Below, piece by piece: positions 1-4,628 of a stretch of 6,314 nt of DNA. The translations under genes were made by a program, and so were the position numbers. Source of the DNA: Flavobacteriales bacterium (GTDB lineage Bacteria > Bacteroidota > Bacteroidia > Flavobacteriales_D > Cryomorphaceae); contig JAIVHQ010000072.1 in the NCBI GenBank assembly GCA_020200995.1, positions 1 to 6,314 on the forward strand, given 5' to 3'. Under the pieces are notes generated by a model. That model ran no database searches, was not told where the DNA came from, and was given only the letters and a program-made list of their open reading frames with translations. How positions within the stretch are numbered: position 1 is the first letter of the stretch; each line of letters begins with the position of its first letter.

Positions 1-1
1 G

Positions 2-235
2 TTGTCACACCGAAAGTTAAAAGCATTTTACGCCTCACAAACGGGCCGCGAGCATGAAGTGCTTTTCGAAGCTGAAGAGGACGGCGGTATGATGTACGGC
101 TTTTCGCGAAATTATGTCCGCGTGAAGCTTCCTTTTGACTCGGACCTGATCAACAAAACAGTCGACATCCGCATTGCCGAAATAGGCCGCGACATGGTGG
201 GCATGGCCGAAAAAGTTGAGGCGACAGCTGTTTAG
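2..235 (+). CDS. mtaB: C-terminal end of MtaB-like tRNA methylthiotransferase (5' truncated by window edge)
   Basis: This is the last 77 codons of a gene that starts before the window; the TTG at 2-4 is an internal Leu codon, not a start. The segment LKAFYASQTGREHEVLFE followed by MMYGFSRNYVRVKLPF matches the region joining the radical-SAM core to the C-terminal TRAM domain in MtaB-type enzymes. MtaB adds a methylthio group to t6A at position 37 of tRNAs, using two iron-sulfur clusters and S-adenosylmethionine; TRAM is the tRNA-binding part. The catalytic CxxxCxxC region lies outside the window and cannot be checked. Relatives MiaB and RimO share the architecture, but the 'FY..Q.G....VLFE' and 'GFS.NYVRV' wording fits MtaB best. 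It is a cytoplasmic housekeeping gene, on the same strand as gldH 111 bases downstream. Confidence 0.8.
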   Translation: MSHRKLKAFYASQTGREHEVLFEAEEDGGMMYGFSRNYVRVKLPFDSDLINKTVDIRIAEIGRDMVGMAEKVEATAV

Positions 236-346
236 GTTTTTCGGGCAGGATCGAATTACAAGATAATAGCCAAAGTCATGGCCGAAATTGACAAGCGCTA
301 CTGTCGCAGAAAACAGCTCAAGTTATTTTTCACTACTTTTCCGATT

Positions 347-817
347 ATGAAAAATACGCTATTTCTTTTTTGTGCACTCGCATTTTTAATAACCTCATGC
401 GACAGCAACACAGTTTTTGATAAAAACGACGACAACTTCCCCCAATTCAGGTGGGAAAAAGACAGGGAGGTGAAATTCGAACCGGCCATTGAAGACATTT
501 CTGTACCCTATGATATCAGCCTGAAATTTAGGCATGTGAATGGTTTTCAATTTCGTGACATGCGCGTAGAGGTGGTGCGAACTTCGCCCTCGGGTAAGGA
601 AGTCGCCCGGGATTTCAATTTTCCCGTCATTGATTCTGAAGGCGAATATTTGAGCAGTTGCGCTTTGGATATATGCGACCTTCAAACCTCATTTGAAGAT
701 GGGGTTATTTTTGAAGAAAGCGGAAAGTACATTTACACCGTGCGCCACCTTATGCCTCCCGATCCACTCCCGAATGTGATGGAAGTGGGGCTTGTTATCC
801 ATAAAGCGGGAGAATAA
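347..817 (+). CDS. gldH: GldH-family gliding motility lipoprotein
   Basis: A 156-residue lipoprotein precursor. The N-terminus MKNTLFLFCALAFLITSC is a lipoprotein signal peptide with lipobox I-T-S-C, so the mature protein begins at Cys18. The ATG at 347 was chosen because it puts the signal at the N-terminus; an in-frame ATG at 278 would add 23 polar and basic residues ahead of it. The CDSNTVFD motif just after the lipid-modified Cys, the overall length, and the C-terminal 'SGKYIYTVRHLM.....PNVMEVGLVI' pattern match GldH, a lipoprotein needed for gliding in Flavobacterium and associated with T9SS function there, though its biochemical role is not settled. It probably sits in the cell envelope. 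No clear Shine-Dalgarno sequence or TAnnTTTG-type promoter was found in 236-346. It converges with the T9SS-related unit on the other strand, leaving 47 bases between stops. Confidence 0.8.
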   Translation: MKNTLFLFCALAFLITSCDSNTVFDKNDDNFPQFRWEKDREVKFEPAIEDISVPYDISLKFRHVNGFQFRDMRVEVVRTSPSGKEVARDFNFPVIDSEGEYLSSCALDICDLQTSFEDGVIFEESGKYIYTVRHLMPPDPLPNVMEVGLVIHKAGE

Positions 818-864
818 CTTTCGGAAGATACGTTGCAGTTATTCATGCTGCAGTGCTGATGTGA

Positions 865-1131
865 TCATTCGTCTCTGTCGGCAAGCCTGAATTCAGTCCG
901 TCGGTTTGCCGCGTGCTCAGCCTCCGAGCATTCAATTCCGTTTTCACAGTGGTTGACGGGCCTCAGCTCGCCATATCCTGTTCCCGAAAGTCGGTTTCTC
1001 TCAATTCCAATAAGTTCGAGATAATCGATGGCGGATTCTATGCGCTCTTGTGAAAGCTGCAAGTTGTAAGCATCAGGCCCGCGCGAATCGGTGTGGCCTT
1101 CGAGCTCTATTCGTATTTTACTACCCCGAGA
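865..1131 (-). pseudogene. Out-of-frame OmpA C-terminal half belonging to the PorE-like gene
   Basis: This frame is open from 1131 to the TGA at 865-867. From 1122 it reads SKIRIELEGHTDSRG, then NLQLSQERIESAIDYL, GTGYGELRP, and AANRRTEFRL near the end. These are the consecutive signatures of the OmpA_C peptidoglycan-binding fold, including the Asp of GHTD and the Arg of LSQER that contact diaminopimelate in characterised OmpA proteins. The paired Cys in HCENGIEC before the NRRTEF motif are typical of Bacteroidota members. It has no plausible start or ribosome site of its own, and it stays in a different register (equivalent to -1) from the upstream frame. The first strand and helix of the fold, expected about 25-35 residues before GHTD, are absent from both frames. 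I read it as the detached end of the 1107-2972 gene; a sequencing or assembly error is the main alternative. Confidence 0.85.
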
Positions 1132-2972
1132 TCAAAGAGATCTTTGTTAGAAATGCGGACCTTCTTGTTGTGCTCGTTGGTGAGGGTGATCACGCCGTCG
1201 TCGGGATCAAGGCGCACGTACACGTGCTCTCCGTCGCCGGTTGGGTCGATGGTGGTGATGAGTTCACCTCTTTCGTTTATGATATGCACGAGGCTGTTGG
1301 CTTCCAGTTCTTCTGATTTGATGGTGTACCGCTCATCGGGCCTCACAGATTCGAATTTGAATCTGCCACCGTCACCTGTAAAAGTGGTGGCAATCACCTC
1401 ACCATCGCTGTTGGTGAGCATTATCTTCATGCCTTTGTTTTCTTCTTTGTCCGATGCGTACATGCCGAGAATGTCAACAGACAGCAAGCTCTCATCCTCG
1501 ATCTCCATTTTTTCGAGCGTATAATCGATGGTGGCAAGGAGGACAAATTTAAAGCCTCCGGCCTGCGCTTTTGCTTCTGTGAGCAGTTGATCATCGTCGC
1601 CGAAAAGCTGCAGCCTGCTGCCTTCAGGCAATTCTGCATCCTGCATGGCAACGGTGTATCCTTGTTCGCCTTTGATGTGCTTGAATGAAAAGCCCCCAAA
1701 TTCGTCAACGATTGTTTTTTGCAGAATAGCTCCATCCTCATTGAGCAGATGTACTTCTCGGCCCGCTTGATCGCCGGCATCTTTAAGTTTTCCCTTGAGT
1801 TCATCAAAAAAGTCCTCGGGAACGGACCAAATGGCTTTGTACAAGGCGTTTTCTTCGAGGCTTTTTCCGCGGTTAGAGATCATGATTCCCCGACTTTCAC
1901 CTGTCACGTAGAGGCTGTGCTCGTCGTAAGGGCCGTTTACGGGCAGGCCGAGGTTGGTCGTTTTTGCCGTTGAGAACCGGTAAGCGTAAATATCCAGCCC
2001 ACCGAAACCGCTATAGGGCTTGTCGGAAGAGTAGAAAAGTGTGTCGCCGGCGAGGGTGGGTAGAATTTCATCACCCGTGGAATTGATCTTAGGTCCGAGG
2101 TTTTCGGCCTCCGACCAGTTTTTTCCATCGTATTGTGATTTCCACAGGTCCATCCCTCCGAAACCGCCCTCTCTATCGGAGGAAAAAATCAGGGTGGAAT
2201 CGGCAGTGCGGTATACGGGGTGGGCCGCATTCGCTTTTTTGCCACTAAAGGGCAGCTCACCTCGGAATTTTCCTTCGCGATCGAATTGCACGAGGGCCAT
2301 GCGCTCTGCATTTTTTGCGGAAGCATAAGGCAAGCGTTTAACTGCAGTGATTACCAGACTCGAATCGGGAAGAAAAACACCGGGACCGATCTCTTCGAAT
2401 CGCCTGTCCTCGAGTCGCCTTGTGATCAAATCGAGGAGTTCATTTTTTTCGACTTCTGTGTTTTCAAACTTCATAACTCCCCGACCTTCTGACCTGATCG
2501 GAAAATAGATCGGATCGGTCACTGTGTTAGTGAGCAATTGAGGAACGGTGTCTTTCATCCACGCAATCATGAAGTTGAATCCCGATCCGCTGCCCCGATC
2601 GGGACGCACATCAATCGGAGTGAATTCGCCCGACTTGTCGAGCAGCCGTACCATGTGGTTCCAACTTTGCTGTACATGCGGGTTGTCGGGGTTTTCGTTG
2701 ACGAGTCTTTCCAATATTTTCTCAGCCTCCTTGAAGTCGAATGTAGCGGCTTTGAGTTTGGCCCTGGCCAGGACAAAATCCACGGACCCGCAAGCCTCAA
2801 AAGTAGTTCCGGTCATCATGGCCAGTGCTGCTTGATAATCGCGGTTTTCCACTGCTATTTGAAAAGCTGCGCAATCGATCGCCTTTTTGCGCTCGGTATC
2901 CCCTCCGGGGTTGTTGGCACGGGCGGCAAAGGTGCACAGGGCAAAAATTGATATGGTTAGGAGCGTTCTCAA
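1107..2972 (-). CDS. PorE-like protein (TPR, PD40 propeller, regulatory-like beta domains), OmpA domain lost to a frame disruption
   Basis: A 621-residue reading frame. Residues 1-19 are a Sec signal peptide ending A-R-A. Residues about 33-112 look like TPR helices. Residues about 155-385 form a PD40/WD40-like propeller, with the hallmark blades TLIFSSDREGGFGGMDLW (near 260-277) and TLFYSSDKPYSGFGGLDIY (near 311-329). Two carboxypeptidase-regulatory-like beta modules follow, near 392-445 and 495-552. This order, normally ended by an OmpA peptidoglycan-binding domain, is that of PorE-type proteins, which tie T9SS components to peptidoglycan in the periplasm. Here the frame stops at KYE just where the OmpA domain should begin, while its C-terminal half lies in another frame at 865-1131. 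The start is TTG at 2972, overlapping the TGA of the PorP/SprF gene by 4 bases (TTGA), which suggests translational coupling; I saw no ATG nearby in this frame. It lacks the lipobox that PorE itself carries, so the family name is an analogy. Confidence 0.85.
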   Translation of the reverse strand: MRTLLTISIFALCTFAARANNPGGDTERKKAIDCAAFQIAVENRDYQAALAMMTGTTFEACGSVDFVLARAKLKAATFDFKEAEKILERLVNENPDNPHVQQSWNHMVRLLDKSGEFTPIDVRPDRGSGSGFNFMIAWMKDTVPQLLTNTVTDPIYFPIRSEGRGVMKFENTEVEKNELLDLITRRLEDRRFEEIGPGVFLPDSSLVITAVKRLPYASAKNAERMALVQFDREGKFRGELPFSGKKANAAHPVYRTADSTLIFSSDREGGFGGMDLWKSQYDGKNWSEAENLGPKINSTGDEILPTLAGDTLFYSSDKPYSGFGGLDIYAYRFSTAKTTNLGLPVNGPYDEHSLYVTGESRGIMISNRGKSLEENALYKAIWSVPEDFFDELKGKLKDAGDQAGREVHLLNEDGAILQKTIVDEFGGFSFKHIKGEQGYTVAMQDAELPEGSRLQLFGDDDQLLTEAKAQAGGFKFVLLATIDYTLEKMEIEDESLLSVDILGMYASDKEENKGMKIMLTNSDGEVIATTFTGDGGRFKFESVRPDERYTIKSEELEANSLVHIINERGELITTIDPTGDGEHVYVRLDPDDGVITLTNEHNKKVRISNKDLFDLGVVKYE

Positions 2973-3880
2973 AAGTAGCGCGGCGTGGTTTGGGGAGTGT
3001 GGTAAATATTGAGGTCGTAACCGATGAAAATTTCGTGCGAGCCGCTTTGATAGGTCGCCATGGGGCTGAGCGTCCAGTCGTACGCGTATCCGAAATGGAT
3101 TTTATCAGTCACGTAGACGTGGGCCGCGCCCACCATGCTGAATCCGTGTCGGTATGCGGTGGTAATCCAGAGTCGGTTAGAGATCAAAGTGCCGATACTG
3201 AGGTCGAAATTGACTGGTCCGTCGTATGCATGTCGCACCAGAAAGCCGGGCTTCAGGGCAAGATTTTCATTTATTTCAAACACTTTTCCCGCCATCAGGT
3301 GGAAGTGGGTGCTGAGACGTGCATCACTCAAGTCTGTGTTGTTGATGGCAGGTCCGCTCAGGTTTGCGGCGCTGAACCCGATATAGGAACGCGGCGAAGT
3401 GTACATCATTCCGAAGTCGAAATTGGGAATCCAGCGGTTCGGGTCGTTTGACCATGATGCAGGGTCGTTGCGCGCGTCGTAGTTCAGGGCGTTCCAATCC
3501 ATTTTGTAATTGATCAATCCTCCCTGCAAGCCGAATCTCAGTCTTTGAGCATTCCCGAGGTTGATGGAGTATGCATAAGTACCTGAGACGGATGTCGCAT
3601 TTCGCGCACCGATTTCGTCGTTTTGAAACTGCAGACCGGCAGCCATGTTTTTGTTGCGAAGAGGACTGTGCAATGAAAAGTTTTGTGTTTTCGGGGCGCC
3701 TTCAAAACCCACCCACTGGGCGCGGTAACCGATATTTGCCGAAAGGGCATCGCGGCTACCGGCATAAGCGGGGTTGATCATATATAAGTTGAACACATAC
3801 TGACTGTAAAGCGCGTGCTGTTGAGCTGCCGCGGAACCCACGAAAGCCATGAAAAACAATATGAGCACTTGTTTTTTCAT
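2969..3880 (-). CDS. PorP/SprF-family type IX secretion outer-membrane protein
   Basis: A 303-residue protein from the ATG at 3880; a GTG one codon earlier (3883) is possible but less likely. Residues 1-19 (ending GSAAA, before QQ) are a Sec signal peptide. The start of the mature part carries the family signature: LYSQYVFNLYMINPAYAGS, then YRAQWVGFEGAPKTQNFSLH. The rest is rich in alternating aromatic and polar residues, as in an outer-membrane beta-barrel, and it ends in Phe (TTPRYF), common for such barrels. Length matches the family (about 300). In Flavobacterium, SprF is required for secretion of the adhesin SprB, and PorP/SprF-like proteins are generally paired with substrates bearing type B sorting domains. 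Here it follows just such a substrate by 4 bases and overlaps the PorE-like gene. I infer that it serves the neighbouring surface protein(s). Paralogues are usually numerous, so no specific symbol is given. Confidence 0.93.
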   Translation of the reverse strand: MKKQVLILFFMAFVGSAAAQQHALYSQYVFNLYMINPAYAGSRDALSANIGYRAQWVGFEGAPKTQNFSLHSPLRNKNMAAGLQFQNDEIGARNATSVSGTYAYSINLGNAQRLRFGLQGGLINYKMDWNALNYDARNDPASWSNDPNRWIPNFDFGMMYTSPRSYIGFSAANLSGPAINNTDLSDARLSTHFHLMAGKVFEINENLALKPGFLVRHAYDGPVNFDLSIGTLISNRLWITTAYRHGFSMVGAAHVYVTDKIHFGYAYDWTLSPMATYQSGSHEIFIGYDLNIYHTPQTTPRYF

Positions 3881-3884
3881 CACT

Positions 3885-4613
3885 TTATCTCGTCAGCTCT
3901 ACGTATCCTTTATAAACCGTTCCTGCCACTTTGGCCACGTAGAAATAGGTGGCGTCGGGCAGCCCGTTCCCGTTTTTTCCCGAACCGTTCCAGGCGATTT
4001 CCGAATTGTTGTACCCCGATCCTGACCACACGGCCTGTCCCCACCGGTTGAAAATTTCGATTTGGTTGTCCGAAAATTCCGGTCGCGTGATGTTCTCGAT
4101 TGTCCACACATCGTTTTGCCCGTCACCATTGGGTGAAAATGCATTGAAAAAAGTCAGCTTGCAGAGTTCTTCAGGTCCGGCCCCGACGGTGAAATTACGG
4201 GTGTAGCTGCATTGGCCTGCCTCAACAGTGACCGCATAGGTTCCTGTGCTCAGCCTGTCTGCATTTACTCCTGTGGTGCCCATGCTCCACGTCACTGTGT
4301 AGGGTGGGCTGCAACCTGAAATACTGTCGACCCGTGCGGCTCCGTCGGTAGACACCGGGCAGGAAGCATCGGTAACCAATACCGTAAAATTGATGGCGCC
4401 TGTGCTAAATGGCTGATGAAAACCTTGTGTAAGCGTATAGGCAGCCCCTGTTTTAGTCTGCGTGATGGATTCGCCCGCTGTGGCAGAAATCTCATGTGTA
4501 CCCGATAGTACATCGTGGTGCCCGAGGCTGCCCACCACCTCGTTGGTCAGGGTGATTTGCGCCATCGAAGTGGTCCAATGCGCAAGGAACAGAAGTATTG
4601 TAAAATATTTCAT
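3885..4613 (-). CDS. Secreted protein with SprB-like repeat and type B T9SS sorting domain
   Basis: A 242-residue protein from the ATG at 4613; a GTG at 4625 would only add four residues before the signal peptide. Residues 1-18 (cleavage ...TSMA before Q) are a Sec signal. Residues about 20-70 contain ISATAGESITQT and YTLTQGFHQPF, an element I recall from the N-termini of many small T9SS cargo proteins. Residues about 78-143 resemble one SprB repeat: a DASCPVSTDGAARV start, SGCSPPYTVTWS, then LSTGTYAVTV, with Cys at 85, 101 and 135. Residues about 152-242 are a complete type B (CHU_C, gliding-motility-associated) C-terminal domain: FFNAFSPNGDGQNDVW, IEIFNRWGQAVW, LPDATYFYV, KGYVELTR. The protein should therefore cross the outer membrane through T9SS and be displayed on or released from the surface. 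It is unusually short for a type B cargo, being essentially one repeat plus the signal. Confidence 0.92.
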   Translation of the reverse strand: MKYFTILLFLAHWTTSMAQITLTNEVVGSLGHHDVLSGTHEISATAGESITQTKTGAAYTLTQGFHQPFSTGAINFTVLVTDASCPVSTDGAARVDSISGCSPPYTVTWSMGTTGVNADRLSTGTYAVTVEAGQCSYTRNFTVGAGPEELCKLTFFNAFSPNGDGQNDVWTIENITRPEFSDNQIEIFNRWGQAVWSGSGYNNSEIAWNGSGKNGNGLPDATYFYVAKVAGTVYKGYVELTR

Positions 4614-4628
4614 TTTAGTGGACACAGC

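Noticed and set aside
278..346. Earlier in-frame ATG for the GldH-like gene
   Set aside because: It would put 23 polar and basic residues ahead of an otherwise clear lipoprotein signal peptide; the ATG at 347 fits better.
236..346. Possible Bacteroidota promoter (TActTTTC at 334-341, TAttTTTC at 324-331) ahead of gldH
   Set aside because: Both deviate from TAnnTTTG, lie too close to the start codon, and have no TTTG-like element at the right distance upstream.
818..864. Small inverted repeat TGCAG (834-838) / CTGCA (848-852) between the convergent genes, as a possible terminator
   Set aside because: The stem has only five pairs with a nine-base loop, and no T-run follows on either strand, so a terminator is not supported.
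1105..1131. Programmed -1 frameshift joining the two parts of the PorE-like gene
   Set aside because: There is no canonical X XXY YYZ slippery site in register (the codons are GTA AAA TAC), and a shift would not restore the missing first part of the OmpA fold.
1093..3451. Plus-strand open frames opposite the PorE-like and PorP/SprF genes (for example 1093-1524, 2538-2951, 2825-3451)
   Set aside because: They lie wholly opposite strongly supported genes with signal peptides and family motifs and show no motif of their own.
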